DNA of 64,000 nucleotides from Phenylobacterium kunshanense (GCF_003254525.1 NZ_QFYS01000005.1:62001-126000); one strand, 5' to 3'; positions 48,607-58,759 are shown, counted from the stretch's first letter. The notes: generated by a model not told the origin, from the letters alone. Numbers and translations: made by a program.

Positions 48607-49257
48607 ATGGATCGACGCAAACTCATCGCTTCGGGCATCGTCGCCCTCGGCGCCCCGTCGCTGGTCCGCGCCCAGACGGTGCAGTCCCAGCCGCTGCCGC
48701 CCGCCGAGGGGCCGCCGACGCCCAACACCACGCCCGCCTATCCTTCGGCCGGGCCGACCGGCGCGCCGGGCTCTTCCACCTACAGCCAGGACGAGATCGT
48801 CTCCGGCGTGTCGGACTTCCTCGGCGTGACCGCCGAGTCCGCCGGCGCCGCCGTCGAGCGCGTCTTCGCCAAGAACGGCCGGCCCACGGCCTATATCGCC
48901 GGCGAGGAGGGCTCGGGCTCGTTTGTGATCGGCCTGCGCTATGGCCGTGGCCTGCTTTACATGAAGGACCGCCAGCCGATCGAAGTGTTCTGGCAGGGGC
49001 CGTCGGTGGGGTGGGACTGGGGCGGCAACGCCAGCCGCGTCTTCACCCTCTGCTACAACCTCCACGTCCCGGAGATGATCTTCCAGCGGTTCCCCGGCGT
49101 GGAGGGCTCGGCCTACCTCGTGGGCGGCCTGGGCGTGAATTATCAGAAGGCCGAGGACATCACCCTCGCGCCGATCCGCGCCGGCGTCGGCCTGCGCCTG
49201 GGCGCGAACGTCGGCTACCTAGCCTACACCCGCAAGCGCAGCATCATCCCGTTCTAG
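48607..49257 (+). CDS. eipA: EipA-like envelope integrity protein (DUF1134)
   Basis: 216 residues from ATG 48607. A signal peptide (MDRRKLIASGIVALGAPSLVRA) is followed by a Pro-rich linker and the DUF1134 domain: EIVSGVSDFLGVTAESAGAA, SGSFVIGLRYGRGLLYMK, GPSVGWDWGGNASRVFTLCYNL and GRLGANVGYLAYTRKRS-like ending. The family, named EipA in Brucella, forms a small periplasmic beta-barrel needed for envelope integrity and is known there to be activated by CtrA. The perfect CtrA site upstream agrees with that. The gene symbol is based on the family, not on measured function. Confidence 0.85.
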   Translation: MDRRKLIASGIVALGAPSLVRAQTVQSQPLPPAEGPPTPNTTPAYPSAGPTGAPGSSTYSQDEIVSGVSDFLGVTAESAGAAVERVFAKNGRPTAYIAGEEGSGSFVIGLRYGRGLLYMKDRQPIEVFWQGPSVGWDWGGNASRVFTLCYNLHVPEMIFQRFPGVEGSAYLVGGLGVNYQKAEDITLAPIRAGVGLRLGANVGYLAYTRKRSIIPF

Positions 49258-49263
49258 GCCGGC

Positions 49264-49716
49264 TCAGCGATCGTCCAGCGACGCGCCCACGCGCTGGGTG
49301 GCGGTGTCGAACAGGCCGCGGCCCGGCACGTGGTTCAGCTCAAGCCTGACCCCGTCCGGATCCTCGAACAGCACGGCATAGTATCCGGGCGCCCAGGGCT
49401 CGTCCTGCGGCGGATGGACGATCTTGGCGCCGATCTGCAGCAGGAAGGCGTGGAGGTCGTCGACGTCCTCCCGCGAGCGGGCCCGCCAGCAGTGGTGGTG
49501 CAATCCCACCCTGAACTGCACGAAGCGCGCGCCGGCGTGCTCGGGATCTGGTCGTCGGATTCCGAAGCCCGTCCGGCCGCCCACACAGTAGTAGGTGTCC
49601 GGACTGTCCGCGACTTCGCGCATGCCCAGGAAGGGCAGCAGTTTGCGATAGAAGGCGACCGAGGCTTCGAAATCCCCCGCCGTGATGAAGGTATGGGCGA
49701 CGCCGTTGACTTCCAT
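49264..49716 (-). CDS. VOC family (glyoxalase/dioxygenase fold) protein
   Basis: 150 residues. One vicinal-oxygen-chelate domain is evident: NGVAHTFITAGDFEASVAFYRKLL with a possible metal His, YYCVGGRTGFGIR, FRVGLHHHCWRARSREDVDDLH, and the ending FEDPDGVRLELNHVPG with the conserved Glu. Members include glyoxalase I, extradiol dioxygenases and resistance proteins. The substrate cannot be assigned. It lies 53 bp downstream of pheT on the same strand. Confidence 0.85.
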   Translation of the reverse strand: MEVNGVAHTFITAGDFEASVAFYRKLLPFLGMREVADSPDTYYCVGGRTGFGIRRPDPEHAGARFVQFRVGLHHHCWRARSREDVDDLHAFLLQIGAKIVHPPQDEPWAPGYYAVLFEDPDGVRLELNHVPGRGLFDTATQRVGASLDDR

Positions 49717-49769
49717 AGGCGCCAGTCAGCCGACGCCACGCGACGTCAGTCAACAGGCGCCGCCGGAAC

Positions 49770-52190
49770 TCAGCCCCGCAGCTTCGCGCCCGCCGCCTTC
49801 TCGGCCGCGGCCACGATGCGGTTCGACAGACCTTCGATTTCGCCGTCCGTGAGCGTCTTCTCCCGCGGCTGCACGACCACCTCGACGGCCACCGACTTCA
49901 TCCCGTCGGGCACGCCGGTTCCGGCGTAGACGTCGAAGACCCGCGCATCGGCGATCAGGGCCTTGTCCGCGCCCAGGATCGGCCGGACCAGGTCGCCGGC
50001 CGGAGTGCCGGCGGCCACCAGGAAGGCGAAGTCGCGCCGCAGCGGCATCAGGGGCGAAAGCTCCAGCGCCGCCTTGGTCTTCACGCCCTTCTTCTTGGGC
50101 TCGGGGATCGCGTCGAGGTTGACCTCGAAGGCCAGCATGGGGCCCTCGGCGTCGATGGCCTTCAGCACGCTGGGGTGCAGCTCGCCGAACTCGGCGATCA
50201 CCACCTTCGGACCGAGCTGCAGGCGGGCCGAGCGGCCGGGATGCCACCAGCCCGCGTTCTGGCCCTGGACCACCTGCAGCGTGGGCGCGCCCACCTCGTC
50301 CAGCAGGGCGAGCAGGTCGGCCTTGAGCTCGAACAGCGGATCGCCGCCGGCCTTCGTCCAATGCTTAGGCGCGTGCGGGGCGAGCAGACCGGTAACTGCC
50401 GTCCACTGGTCGGCCGGCTGGTCGCCACGGAAATTGGGGCCGATCTCGAACAGGGCTGCGTCGGGGAAGCCCTTGCGGGCGTTGCGCGCGGCCGCGTCGA
50501 TCAGGTTGGCCAGGGCCGAGGGCCGCATGGTCGACAGCTCGGCGGCGATCGGGTTGCTCAGCACCAGCTCGGGCTGGCCGCCGCCCAACATCTCGGCCCA
50601 CTCCCGGCGCGTGAAGCTCCAGGTCACGGCCTCGGCGTAGCCGCGCGCGGCCATCAGCCGGCGGGCGTCGCGGATGCGGCGCTGGCGCACGGTCAGCGCC
50701 CCGCCCGGCGGACGGGCGATCTCGGGCAGCGGTGTGGACGGCAGGGCGCCGAAGCCCTCGATCCGCGCCACCTCCTCGACGAGGTCGGCCTTGCCTTCCA
50801 CGTCGCGACGCCAGGACGGCGGCGTGACCTTTCCGGCCTCGACCTTGAAGCCCAGCTTGTCCAGGATCTCGTCGATCCTGGCGTCCGAGACGTCGAGGCC
50901 CGACAGCTTCTTGACGTAGGCCCGGTCGAACGCCACCGGCGCCGGCGGCGCGGGGGCCTTGCCGGCGACCTTCACCTCCGACGGCTCCCCGCCGCAGAGG
51001 TCGAGGATCATTCGCGTCGCCTGCTCGATGCCAGGGGCGACAGACTCCGGGTCCACGCCGCGCGCGAACCTATACTGGGCGTCCGAATTGATGCCCGTCG
51101 TCCGGCCGGTCTGAGCGGTGCGGATCGGGTCGAACCAGGCGCACTCGACGAAGACGTCCACGGTCTCGTCGGAACAGCCCGTGGACTCGCCGCCCATGAC
51201 GCCGCCGATGCCGATCGGCCGCTCGCCGTTTGCGTCGGAGATCACCGACATCTCGGAGGAGAGGTCGTAGGTCTTGCCGTCGAGGGCGATGAGCTGCTCG
51301 TCGTGATGCTCGGCCGGCGAGGGCTCGCCGCTGCCGGCCTCGGCCTTGCCGCGGCCCAGGCGGGCCTCGATCACGTCGCCGACCATCTTGGCGCGGTCAT
51401 AGACGTGCAGCGGGCGGCCGCGGTCGTAGGTGATGTAGTTCGTCACATCGACCAGGGCGTTGATCGGGCGCAGGCCGATGGACGTCAGCCGCTGCTGCAG
51501 CCACGCCGGCGACGGGCCATTCTTGACGCCTTTGATCAGCCGGCCGGCGAACACCGGACAGGCGTCGCCGTCGACCCTGATCTCGACGGGGCAGGGATAG
51601 CCGCCCTTCACCGCCTCGACCGGGTCGGGCTTCAGCGTGCCGAGGCCCGCGGCGGCCAGGTCGCGAGCGATGCCGCGAACGCCCAGCCAGTCGGGCCGGT
51701 TGGGCGTGACCTCGAAGTCGATGACCGCCTCCAAGCCGAACGCCTCGGCGGCGCTGGTTCCCACTGCCAGGGCGTCATCCAGCTCGACGATGCCGTCGGA
51801 CTCCTCGGCGACTTCGAGCTCGCGGGCCGAGCACAGCATGCCGTTGGACACCACGCCGCGCACCGGCCGGGCCTCCAGGGTGATCCCGCTGCCGGGCACA
51901 TACGCCCCGAGCGGGGCGTAGATCGTCGTCAGGCCCGCCCGCGCGTTGGGGGCGCCACAGACGATCTCCAGCCGGCCGTCCTTCGTCTCGACCTGGCAGA
52001 CCCGCAGCTTGTCGGCGTTGGGGTGCTGCACGGCCTCCACGATCCTGGCGACCGAGAACGCGGCGAGCTTGGTCGCCGGATCGTCGACGTGCTCGACCTC
52101 GAGGCCGGCCATGGTCATCGCCTCGACGACCTGGTCGACGGTGGCGTTGGTCTCCAGGTGATCCTTGAGCCAGGAGAGGGTGAACTTCAT
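49770..52190 (-). CDS. pheT: Phenylalanine-tRNA ligase beta subunit
   Basis: 806 residues from ATG 52190 ([18 protein letters not shown]), the usual length. Domains in order: N-terminal tRNA-binding B2 domain ([11 protein letters not shown], then [13 protein letters not shown]), B3/B4 editing module, B5 domain ([14 protein letters not shown], then [21 protein letters not shown]), catalytic-like B6/7 and a C-terminal FDX-ACB anticodon-binding domain ([23 protein letters not shown]). The start overlaps the stop of the ASCH gene by 4 bp, so the usual pheS-pheT pair is interrupted by it. Confidence 0.97.
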   Translation of the reverse strand: MKFTLSWLKDHLETNATVDQVVEAMTMAGLEVEHVDDPATKLAAFSVARIVEAVQHPNADKLRVCQVETKDGRLEIVCGAPNARAGLTTIYAPLGAYVPGSGITLEARPVRGVVSNGMLCSARELEVAEESDGIVELDDALAVGTSAAEAFGLEAVIDFEVTPNRPDWLGVRGIARDLAAAGLGTLKPDPVEAVKGGYPCPVEIRVDGDACPVFAGRLIKGVKNGPSPAWLQQRLTSIGLRPINALVDVTNYITYDRGRPLHVYDRAKMVGDVIEARLGRGKAEAGSGEPSPAEHHDEQLIALDGKTYDLSSEMSVISDANGERPIGIGGVMGGESTGCSDETVDVFVECAWFDPIRTAQTGRTTGINSDAQYRFARGVDPESVAPGIEQATRMILDLCGGEPSEVKVAGKAPAPPAPVAFDRAYVKKLSGLDVSDARIDEILDKLGFKVEAGKVTPPSWRRDVEGKADLVEEVARIEGFGALPSTPLPEIARPPGGALTVRQRRIRDARRLMAARGYAEAVTWSFTRREWAEMLGGGQPELVLSNPIAAELSTMRPSALANLIDAAARNARKGFPDAALFEIGPNFRGDQPADQWTAVTGLLAPHAPKHWTKAGGDPLFELKADLLALLDEVGAPTLQVVQGQNAGWWHPGRSARLQLGPKVVIAEFGELHPSVLKAIDAEGPMLAFEVNLDAIPEPKKKGVKTKAALELSPLMPLRRDFAFLVAAGTPAGDLVRPILGADKALIADARVFDVYAGTGVPDGMKSVAVEVVVQPREKTLTDGEIEGLSNRIVAAAEKAAGAKLRG

Positions 52191-52594
52191 TGCTCGGCTC
52201 CTTCGCCGATCGTCTCGATAAGGCGGAACCGCTCGCACCAGAGCATCATGTCGGGCGAGAAGCCGCCGTTGCGGGTGAAATAGGCCTCGTGGCCGTCGCG
52301 CCAGTCTTCCAGGCAGACATCGCCTTCGCCCTCGGCCTCGGCGAACGACCACGGCACGTCGCAGAAGCGCATCTGCTCCAGCGACACGGTCTCGATGACC
52401 GCGCGAGGGGTTCCGGCCCCGTCCTTGGCGACCATCCGCTTGCCGACGTGGGTCTGCTGACCGTCGGCGATCGACCAGCAGGTGGCCGTCTTGGCGCCCG
52501 CCAGCACGAAGCCGAGCAGCCTGTCCGCCATCTCCGGGCTGTCGCCGAAGGCGAAGGTCTCCAGCGATCGCCAGTCCTGGACGGCGGTGGTCAC
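52187..52594 (-). CDS. ASCH-domain protein inserted between pheS and pheT
   Basis: 135 residues from a GTG overlapping the pheS stop by 4 bp; its own stop overlaps the pheT ATG by 4 bp. The ASCH/PUA-like fold is suggested by [60 protein letters not shown] and a WCERFRLIE ending. The family is related to RNA-binding PUA domains; some members hydrolyse N4-acetylcytidine. Its exact placement, coupled to both synthetase subunits, suggests a role linked to translation or RNA, but no function is established. Confidence 0.85.
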   Translation of the reverse strand: MTTAVQDWRSLETFAFGDSPEMADRLLGFVLAGAKTATCWSIADGQQTHVGKRMVAKDGAGTPRAVIETVSLEQMRFCDVPWSFAEAEGEGDVCLEDWRDGHEAYFTRNGGFSPDMMLWCERFRLIETIGEGAEQ

Positions 52595-53700
52595 GACAGC
52601 CCCGTCGCCGGGTTCGGCGCCTGGAAGGCGGAGAAGCCGTAGTGCTCCAGCCAGCGGACGTCGCCCGCGAACATGTCGCGCAGGTCGGGCATGCCGTACT
52701 TCAGCATCCCCAGGCGGTCGACGCCGAAGCCGAACGCGAAGCCCTGCCACTCGTCGGGATCCAGGCCGCAGTTCCGGAGCACGTTCGGGTGCACCATCCC
52801 GCAGCCGACGATCTCCATCCAGTCGGAGCCCTCGCCGATCTTCACCCCGCCGCCCGAGCGGTCGCACTTCACGTCCATCTCGGCGCTGGGCTCGGTGAAC
52901 GGGAAGTGGTGCGGGCGGAAGCGGGACTCCACCACAGGCGTCTCGAAGTAGCGGGCGATGAACTGGTCCAGGGTCCACTTGAGGTGGCCCATGTGGATGT
53001 TGCGGTCGATCACCAGGCCTTCGAGTTGGTGGAACATCGGCGTGTGCGTGGCGTCGCTGTCCGAGCGATAGGTGCGGCCCGGCACGATCACGCGGATCGG
53101 CGGCTCCTGCCCGTTGGCGATCCAGGACGGCAGCTTGTCGTTCAGCCGCTGCATGACCCGCACCTGCACCGGGCTGGTGTGGGTGCGCAGCACCTTGCGC
53201 TCGCCGTTCGCGTCCTCGGGCAGCCAGAAGGTGTCGTGCATCTCCCGCGCCGGGTGCTTGGGCGGGAAGTTGAGGGCGGTGAAGTTGTGGAAGTCGTCCT
53301 CGATGTCCGGGCCTTCGGCGAGGGCGAAGCCCATGTCGGCGAAGACGGCGATCATCTCGTCCAGCACCTGCATGGTGGGGTGGACGCGGCCGCGACGCTC
53401 GGGCGGCGGCGGTAGCGATAGGTCGACCCGCTCCGAGGCCAGCCTGGCGTCCAGTTCGGCCTGCTCCAGCGCCGCCTTGCGGCGGGCGATGTGGGCGGCG
53501 ACGCCGTCGCGCAGACCGTTGATCTTCGGGCCCTGCTCGCGCCTCTCGTCGGGGCTCATCTTGCCCAGCGACTTCAGGAGCTCGGAGATCGAGCCGGTCT
53601 TGCCCAGGGCCTCGACCCGGATGGCTTCCAGCGCGGCCAGGTCGGTCGCGGCGGCGATGCGCTCGTCGAGCGTGCGCGCGAGTTCGGAATAGTCGGTCAT
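52591..53700 (-). CDS. pheS: Phenylalanine-tRNA ligase alpha subunit
   Basis: 369 residues. An N-terminal coiled-coil ([20 protein letters not shown]) binds tRNA. Class II synthetase motifs follow: [57 protein letters not shown] (motif 2 region), [10 protein letters not shown] and [17 protein letters not shown] (motif 3). It is the first gene of the pheS-ASCH-pheT unit and lies downstream of rplT, separated by a strong terminator. Confidence 0.97.
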   Translation of the reverse strand: MTDYSELARTLDERIAAATDLAALEAIRVEALGKTGSISELLKSLGKMSPDERREQGPKINGLRDGVAAHIARRKAALEQAELDARLASERVDLSLPPPPERRGRVHPTMQVLDEMIAVFADMGFALAEGPDIEDDFHNFTALNFPPKHPAREMHDTFWLPEDANGERKVLRTHTSPVQVRVMQRLNDKLPSWIANGQEPPIRVIVPGRTYRSDSDATHTPMFHQLEGLVIDRNIHMGHLKWTLDQFIARYFETPVVESRFRPHHFPFTEPSAEMDVKCDRSGGGVKIGEGSDWMEIVGCGMVHPNVLRNCGLDPDEWQGFAFGFGVDRLGMLKYGMPDLRDMFAGDVRWLEHYGFSAFQAPNPATGLS

Positions 53701-53745
53701 GAGGGGGTCTGCTCTAGAGGAGGACGGTCATGAGCGGAAGGCAGC

Positions 53746-53777
53746 AAAAAGCCCTCCGGCGGTTCGGCCGGAGGGCT
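53746..53777 (-). terminator. Rho-independent terminator after rplT
   Basis: On the minus strand AGCCCTCCGGC (complement of 53767-53777) pairs perfectly with GCCGGAGGGCT (complement of 53750-53760), 11 bp around a 6-nt loop, followed by a run of five T (53746-53750). It ends rplT and lies 46 bp upstream of pheS, so it could also act as an attenuator for the synthetase operon. Confidence 0.88.
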
Positions 53778-53811
53778 CTTCAAAGCGTAGGGATCAAGCG
53801 ATCCGAAGCCT

Positions 53812-54168
53812 TTAGGCCAGCGCGGCGCGAACCTTGTCGGCGATGGCCTTGAAAGCAACCGGATCGGCGCCGGCGACGTCGGCGAGGACCTTGCGGTCCA
53901 TTTCGATCCCGGCCTTCTCAAGGCCGTGGATAAACTGCGAGTAGGTGAAGCCTTCCAGACGCGCCGCGGCGTTGATCCGTTGGATCCACAGCGAGCGGAA
54001 CATGCGCTTGCGGACCTTGCGGTCGCGGTAGGCGTACTGGCCGGCCTTGTCCACGGCCGCCTTGGCGGCGCGGATGGTGTTCTTGCGGCGCCCGTAGAAG
54101 CCCTTGGCTTGCTCGAGAACCTTCTTGTGCTTGGCGTGGGCGACAACGCCCCGTTTCACGCGAGCCAT
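53812..54168 (-). CDS. rplT: 50S ribosomal protein L20
   Basis: 118 residues, complete. It begins [20 protein letters not shown], then [33 protein letters not shown] and [24 protein letters not shown], all hallmarks of L20. It binds 23S rRNA early in large-subunit assembly. It follows rpmI by 13 bp on the same strand. In many bacteria L20 also controls translation of its own operon. Confidence 0.98.
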   Translation of the reverse strand: MARVKRGVVAHAKHKKVLEQAKGFYGRRKNTIRAAKAAVDKAGQYAYRDRKVRKRMFRSLWIQRINAAARLEGFTYSQFIHGLEKAGIEMDRKVLADVAGADPVAFKAIADKVRAALA

Positions 54169-54181
54169 CTGTCAGTTCTCC

Positions 54182-54382
54182 TTAGAGGCCGTAGGGGAGC
54201 CAAAGCTTGATGATCTTGGTATCAGCTTCGCTCATCACCTTGGTGCCGCGGTTCTGACGGATGTACTTGGCGTTGTGGCTGATGAGGCGGTGGCGCTTGC
54301 CGGCGACGCCGGCCTTCAGCTTGCCAGACGCCGTCAGCTTGAAGCGCTTCTTCACGCCCGACTTGGTCTTCAGTTTGGGCAT
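54182..54382 (-). CDS. rpmI: 50S ribosomal protein L35
   Basis: 66 residues from ATG 54382 ([21 protein letters not shown]). The family signatures [32 protein letters not shown] and the ending are intact. Partner of L20 in the large subunit. In the usual arrangement infC directly precedes rpmI; here infC lies 2.8 kb upstream, separated by an MFS transporter and other genes. Confidence 0.98.
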   Translation of the reverse strand: MPKLKTKSGVKKRFKLTASGKLKAGVAGKRHRLISHNAKYIRQNRGTKVMSEADTKIIKLWLPYGL

Positions 54383-54629
54383 TTCACGTCGGGGCCCGAA
54401 GGTCCCGTCCTCTGTCGTGTTGATGAACCGCCATGGCATGCCTTGGGCCAGGCGGTTCCGAAGGGGCGGGCTAGTACGCGAAAGGGCGGGGAAATGCAAG
54501 GCGCCAGCCGTGTGAGGCGGCCGCTTCATGCTTTCCCGGGATTTACCCCATCCCTTGAAGATCGGTTACCCAAGGCGAGCTACAGGATTGTCGCACAGGC
54601 CGCCGAACTGCGGCCCGAGGAGACAAGAT

Positions 54630-54824
54630 ATGTCCAGCGTCAGTTCCGCGGCGTCGATTGCGTCGCAACCCCCTGCCGCACCCATTCAACCGGTTCGTGC
54701 TGAGGCGGATGCCAAGATCGCCGAACGAAACGCCCAGAAGGGCGCGGAGCTGACCGCCACGGCCATCGCCGCCCAGTCGGCGAAGGACGCCCGCAAGGGC
54801 CTGGTCGTCGACATCCAGGTCTGA
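54630..54824 (+). CDS. Small conserved-looking hypothetical protein
   Basis: 64 residues from ATG 54630 with GAGGAGA upstream. The N-terminus is Ser/Ala/Pro-rich (MSSVSSAASIASQPPAAPIQPV) and the C-terminal half is a charged alanine helix (KIAERNAQKGAELTATAIAAQ, ending in ARKGLVVDIQV). No signal peptide or membrane segment. The layout of a disordered head and amphipathic helix resembles flagellar or motility-linked small proteins of Caulobacterales, but no family is recognised. It is convergent with the MFS gene. Confidence 0.55.
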   Translation: MSSVSSAASIASQPPAAPIQPVRAEADAKIAERNAQKGAELTATAIAAQSAKDARKGLVVDIQV

Positions 54825-54855
54825 CGCGACTTCACCTTCGGGGCCGGGGGAGGCG

Positions 54856-56100
54856 TCAGCTCGGCCGGTCCACGGAGGCCGCGTCCGCCTGCCGCCAGAC
54901 CTGGGCCCGCCGGCCCGCGGCCACGGCCAGCAGGATCGCCGGCGTCACCGCGAGCGCGCCCTGGATGAAGGGGCCGTGGATGGTGATCTGGTCGAAGCTC
55001 ACGCTGGCGCACAGCGGGCCGACCACGCGGGCCAGGGCGCCGGTGGCGTTGTTGAGGCCAAGGATCTGGCCCTGGCGATGAGGGTCGGCCGTCTCTGAGA
55101 TCAGGGCGCTGACGTTGGGCCAGGCCACCGACTGCCCGACGGCCGAGAGGCTCATGAGGGCGATCGTCATGGCGCCGCTGGTCGAGAACGGCTGGAGGGC
55201 CAGGCAGATGACGGTGATCGCCATGCCGATGGCCAGCATGGTCGCCTGTCCGAATTTCTCCGACAGGGGCGCGGTCAGCCCGAGCTGGGTGATCGCCGAG
55301 GCCACGCCCACGAACATGAAGGCCCACCCGATCTCGCGCGGGCCCCAGCCGTAGCGCGCCTGCGCCCAGAGTCCGAAGATCGACTCCACGCCGGTGAAGG
55401 CGAACCCCACCAGGAAGGTCACCAGCATCAGCCGGCCGATGATCGGGTGGCGTACGGCCTCGCCCGTGGCGGCCCAGCGGTTCGGCCGGTGGGTGTTGCT
55501 GAGGTCGCGCTGGCGGCTCTCGCGGATGAACAGGGCGATGGCGAGCGCCGAGGAGCCAAACAGCGCGGCGGACATGAACAGCGGCAGCTGGAAGCCCACG
55601 TGCCCCAGCGACGGCTTGGCGAACACGCCGCCGAGGAAGGGGCCGACGATCAGGCCGACGTTCCAGGCCGCGCCCATCCAGCTCATCGACCGGGTGCGGC
55701 GCTCGGGCGTCGTCACGTCGGCGATGTAGCCCTGGATGATCGAGCCGTTGCCCGAGAACAGGCCGCCGAGGAGCCGGATGAAGAACGCGGCCCAGGCGTT
55801 GGGCGCGAAGGCCAGGGCCAGGTAGCAGAGGCCATTCGCCGCGATGGTCATGATCAGCAGGGGCTTGCGGCCGTATTTGTCCGACAGCCGGCCCCAGAAG
55901 GGTTCGCCGAAAAATGTGCCGACCGAGAACGCCGAGAAGATCAGCGCGATCTGCCAGGCCGGCGCGTCGAACGACTTCGCATAGAAGGGCAGCAACGGGA
56001 CGATGATCCCGAAGCCCAGCATGTTGAGGAAGATGATCCCGATGAGGGACAGCGCCGCCCACGGCGGCGGCGTCGCCTCCCGTGGCGGTGAGGTGGACAT
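54856..56100 (-). CDS. MFS transporter, DHA1/TetA-like
   Basis: 414 residues from ATG 56100 (MSTSPPREATPP). Twelve membrane segments are visible. The first cytoplasmic loop is GEPFWGRLSDKYGRKPLL, the MFS motif A, and GYIADVTTPERRTRSMSWMGAAWNVG is the helix-5 antiporter motif C region. These place it with drug:H+ antiporters of the TetA type. Substrate unknown. It lies between rpmI and the metallo-beta-lactamase on the minus strand. Confidence 0.87.
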   Translation of the reverse strand: MSTSPPREATPPPWAALSLIGIIFLNMLGFGIIVPLLPFYAKSFDAPAWQIALIFSAFSVGTFFGEPFWGRLSDKYGRKPLLIMTIAANGLCYLALAFAPNAWAAFFIRLLGGLFSGNGSIIQGYIADVTTPERRTRSMSWMGAAWNVGLIVGPFLGGVFAKPSLGHVGFQLPLFMSAALFGSSALAIALFIRESRQRDLSNTHRPNRWAATGEAVRHPIIGRLMLVTFLVGFAFTGVESIFGLWAQARYGWGPREIGWAFMFVGVASAITQLGLTAPLSEKFGQATMLAIGMAITVICLALQPFSTSGAMTIALMSLSAVGQSVAWPNVSALISETADPHRQGQILGLNNATGALARVVGPLCASVSFDQITIHGPFIQGALAVTPAILLAVAAGRRAQVWRQADAASVDRPS

Positions 56101-56275
56101 GTGAACGGTGTTAGGTGCGCCCGTTTCCGGGAGCAAGCCTTCGAAGGCGCGGTGTGGCCGATCGCGCCGGTGCGTGGGGCCCGCGCCACAGGTGGGCCTC
56201 ACGTGCGGCTACAGCGATAGAGCCGGCCTCAGCGCATAGGGGTGGCCGGCGCAAGGCCGGCCATGACGGTAGCGC

Positions 56276-57148
56276 CTATGGGTTCTGTCGCTTCAGCTCG
56301 GCGCGGAAGGCCGCCTCGCCGCGGTCGATGAAGGCCCGGCAGCCTTCCGGATCCACGAAGGCGTCGGCCTTCCCGGCCTCCAACGCCTTGAGCTTGGCGT
56401 CGAGGCCGATGAACCGGGCGTGGGAGGCGAGGAACATCTCGCACGGCAGCGCCTTCCAGGTGGCGAAGCTCTTCTCGAAGGCGGCCGTAATGCCGGGATA
56501 GGTTTCGACCTTGCCGAGCTTGTAGCCCGGCAGCACCGTCGCAGAGCAATGGACGAGGGCCTGGCGGACCCTGCCCGCCACCGTCACCGGGAAGGTCCAT
56601 GTCGTGCAGCCTGCCGTATGGCCGCCGGTGACGTGGGCGGTCAGGGTCCAGCCGCCCAGGCTGACCTTTTGCCCATCCTTCAGGATCACGTCGGGCTTCA
56701 CCGGCTCGTAGTAGAAGCGCTCGCCCTTCAGGAACGGATCCCCCCGGCCGCCGGCCGCGATCACCGGGCCGTCGGCGGCGCTGGCGTACAGCCTGGCGCC
56801 CGGCGCCGCGCGCTTGATCTCGGCGAGGCCCGCGGCGTGGTCGAAGTGCTGGTGGCTGTTCAGCAGCACCTTCACCTTGCCGGGGTCGAAGCCCAGAGTG
56901 CGGATGTTGGCGACGATCTGCTTGCCGGTCTCGGCGTCGCCGCCGTCGAGCACGATCAGCCCCGCGCGGGTGACGACCAGATAGGCGGCGTAGTCGTTCG
57001 ATCCGACATAGTAGAGTCCCTCGCCCATCTTGAAGGGCGGATGGGGATTGTTCCACGGGTCCTTGTCGTCGGCCGCCGAGGCCGGACAAACGAAAGCGGC
57101 CGCCCAGAGGACGGCCGCTCCCAGAATTCCGGATCTCGCCAGGCTCAC
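56276..57148 (-). CDS. Subclass B3 metallo-beta-lactamase-like hydrolase
   Basis: 290 residues with a signal peptide ending ASAADDK. Zinc site 1: SHQHFDH (H99, H101, D103, H104), [11 protein letters not shown] and LASHARF. The H-x-H-x-D-H, second His in GGH and last His in SHA match the B3 pattern. [20 protein letters not shown] and the ending are as in B3 enzymes such as those described from Caulobacter. It would hydrolyse penicillins, cephalosporins or carbapenems in the periplasm. The GTG start overlaps the infC stop by 4 bp, so translation is coupled to an essential factor. Activity is inferred. Confidence 0.82.
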   Translation of the reverse strand: MSLARSGILGAAVLWAAAFVCPASAADDKDPWNNPHPPFKMGEGLYYVGSNDYAAYLVVTRAGLIVLDGGDAETGKQIVANIRTLGFDPGKVKVLLNSHQHFDHAAGLAEIKRAAPGARLYASAADGPVIAAGGRGDPFLKGERFYYEPVKPDVILKDGQKVSLGGWTLTAHVTGGHTAGCTTWTFPVTVAGRVRQALVHCSATVLPGYKLGKVETYPGITAAFEKSFATWKALPCEMFLASHARFIGLDAKLKALEAGKADAFVDPEGCRAFIDRGEAAFRAELKRQNP

Positions 57149-57666
57149 CGCGGCGCCAGGATCATGATCATCTGACGGCCCTCCATGCGGGGCTCGTACT
57201 CCACCTTGGCGACGGGCTCGAAGTCGGCCTTCACCTTCTGGAGCAGTTTCATCCCCAGTTCCGGGTGGGCCAGCTCGCGTCCGCGGAAGCGTAGGGTGAT
57301 CTTCACCTTGTCGCCTTCCTCGAAGAAGCGGTGCATCGACTTCGCCTTAGTCTCGTAGTCGTGCGTGTCGATGTTGGGGCGGAGCTTGATCTCCTTGATC
57401 TCCACCACCTTCTGCCGCTTTCGCGCCTCGTTCTTCTTCTTCTGTTCCTGGAACTTGAACTTGCCGTAGTCCAGGATCTTACAGACGGGCGGATCCGCGT
57501 TGGGCACAATCTCCACGAGATCGAGGCCCGCCTCCTGGGCGGCTTCGATGGCGGCGGAGGTCGGCATGACCCCTTGCTTCTCACCGTGCTGATCGATGAG
57601 GAGGACTCGGGGGACGCGGATTTCTTCGTTCATGCGCGGCCCTTCCTTGACGGGCGGCGCTTGCAT
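57145..57666 (-). CDS. infC: Translation initiation factor IF-3
   Basis: 173 residues if started at ATG 57666 ([19 protein letters not shown]); the internal ATG 57633, with AAGGAAGG upstream, would give 162 residues. The longer start is preferred because relatives translate the equivalent KDGPR segment. Both domains are intact: [39 protein letters not shown] and [35 protein letters not shown]. It selects the start codon and prevents premature subunit joining. Its stop overlaps the metallo-beta-lactamase start. Confidence 0.95.
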   Translation of the reverse strand: MQAPPVKEGPRMNEEIRVPRVLLIDQHGEKQGVMPTSAAIEAAQEAGLDLVEIVPNADPPVCKILDYGKFKFQEQKKKNEARKRQKVVEIKEIKLRPNIDTHDYETKAKSMHRFFEEGDKVKITLRFRGRELAHPELGMKLLQKVKADFEPVAKVEYEPRMEGRQMIMILAPR

Positions 57667-57775
57667 GGGGCGGCGAATAGGCAGGGCTCCTAGGTAGTTG
57701 AAACGGGAAAACGCCGGGGCGCGGGAAGCGCTCCGGTCATCGGCATCGAGTATATGACGCGGGCTTCCGCCCGTA

Positions 57776-58759
57776 TCAAGGCGCGCTGACGGGCGGAGCC
57801 AACGAGTTTGCTGCCTGCGCCACTTGCGCCACAGGCAGTTCGGCGAGGTTTTCGGATCGCAGGATCGCCACACGCCCGCGCGGCGCGGACAGGGCGGGGT
57901 CCGAGGCCTTGGAGAACAGCACGATCGTCGGCGCCCCGCCGGCGGCTGCGAGGTGCAGCGGGCCGGTGTCGTTTCCGACGGCGAGCGCAGCCTTGGCGCC
58001 GAGCCGGGCGATCATCGCAAAGTCGGTGCGGCCGGTGAGGTCGCGGGCCCGTGGCACGCTGCGCTGGATCGCGTGGGCTAGTTCGGTCTCCTGCGGACCG
58101 CCGATCACGACGATATCGAAGCCGCGGCCATACAGGATCCGCGCCAGCTCGGAATATTTCTCCACCGGCCAGCGCTTCTCGGGACGGTGGGCCGAGCCGC
58201 CGGGCACGAACATCACATAGGGGCGGGGCTTGTTGGCGCCGGGAACCGGCCGTTCCGGGGGAGCCGCCTTCATCACCCACGAGAGGTCCGGCGGTGGCGC
58301 CGAGCCCGGTTCGGTGGGCGCGTCGGGCCAGATGCCGGCGTACATGAGCTGGTCCGCCTGCCGCTCCAGCGTGTGCATGCCGTTCCGCAGCGGGTTCCGG
58401 TGCGGCATCGAGCAGCCGAGGGCGATGCCCGACCACGGCGGCGGCGCCGGGCGCAGGGCCTGGAAGATCCGGTTGGAGTGAGACGACGTCTGCAGATCGT
58501 AGACGCGATCGTAGCTGGCGCTCCTGATGCGTCGCCGGAGCGCCATCCACTGCGTGAATCCTTCGGGCCGCCCGCCGGTGTCCACCGCGTTGAAGTAGGG
58601 GCAGATCTTCGCCAGCGCCTCGAAGGGCGGCGTCGTCAGGAGCGTGATGTGCGCCTTGGGGTGGGCCGCGCGGATCTGCTTCATCGCCGCCAGCGCCAGG
58701 ACGAAATCGCCCAGCGCCGACAGCTTGATCACCAGGATGCGTTCGATGTGCCGGGGCAT
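57776..58759 (-). CDS. Glycosyltransferase family 9 (heptosyltransferase-like)
   Basis: 327 residues from ATG 58759, which shares one base with the upstream stop. [19 protein letters not shown] at the N-terminus and [35 protein letters not shown] near residue 265 are GT9 signatures. Members transfer ADP-heptose to lipopolysaccharide core. The acceptor is unknown, but the coupled GT4 gene suggests a shared glycan assembly. It is the last gene of a two-gene minus-strand unit. Confidence 0.9.
   Translation of the reverse strand: MPRHIERILVIKLSALGDFVLALAAMKQIRAAHPKAHITLLTTPPFEALAKICPYFNAVDTGGRPEGFTQWMALRRRIRSASYDRVYDLQTSSHSNRIFQALRPAPPPWSGIALGCSMPHRNPLRNGMHTLERQADQLMYAGIWPDAPTEPGSAPPPDLSWVMKAAPPERPVPGANKPRPYVMFVPGGSAHRPEKRWPVEKYSELARILYGRGFDIVVIGGPQETELAHAIQRSVPRARDLTGRTDFAMIARLGAKAALAVGNDTGPLHLAAAGGAPTIVLFSKASDPALSAPRGRVAILRSENLAELPVAQVAQAANSLAPPVSAP

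Noticed and set aside
50175..52283. 702-codon plus-strand frame
   Set aside because: Antisense to pheT.
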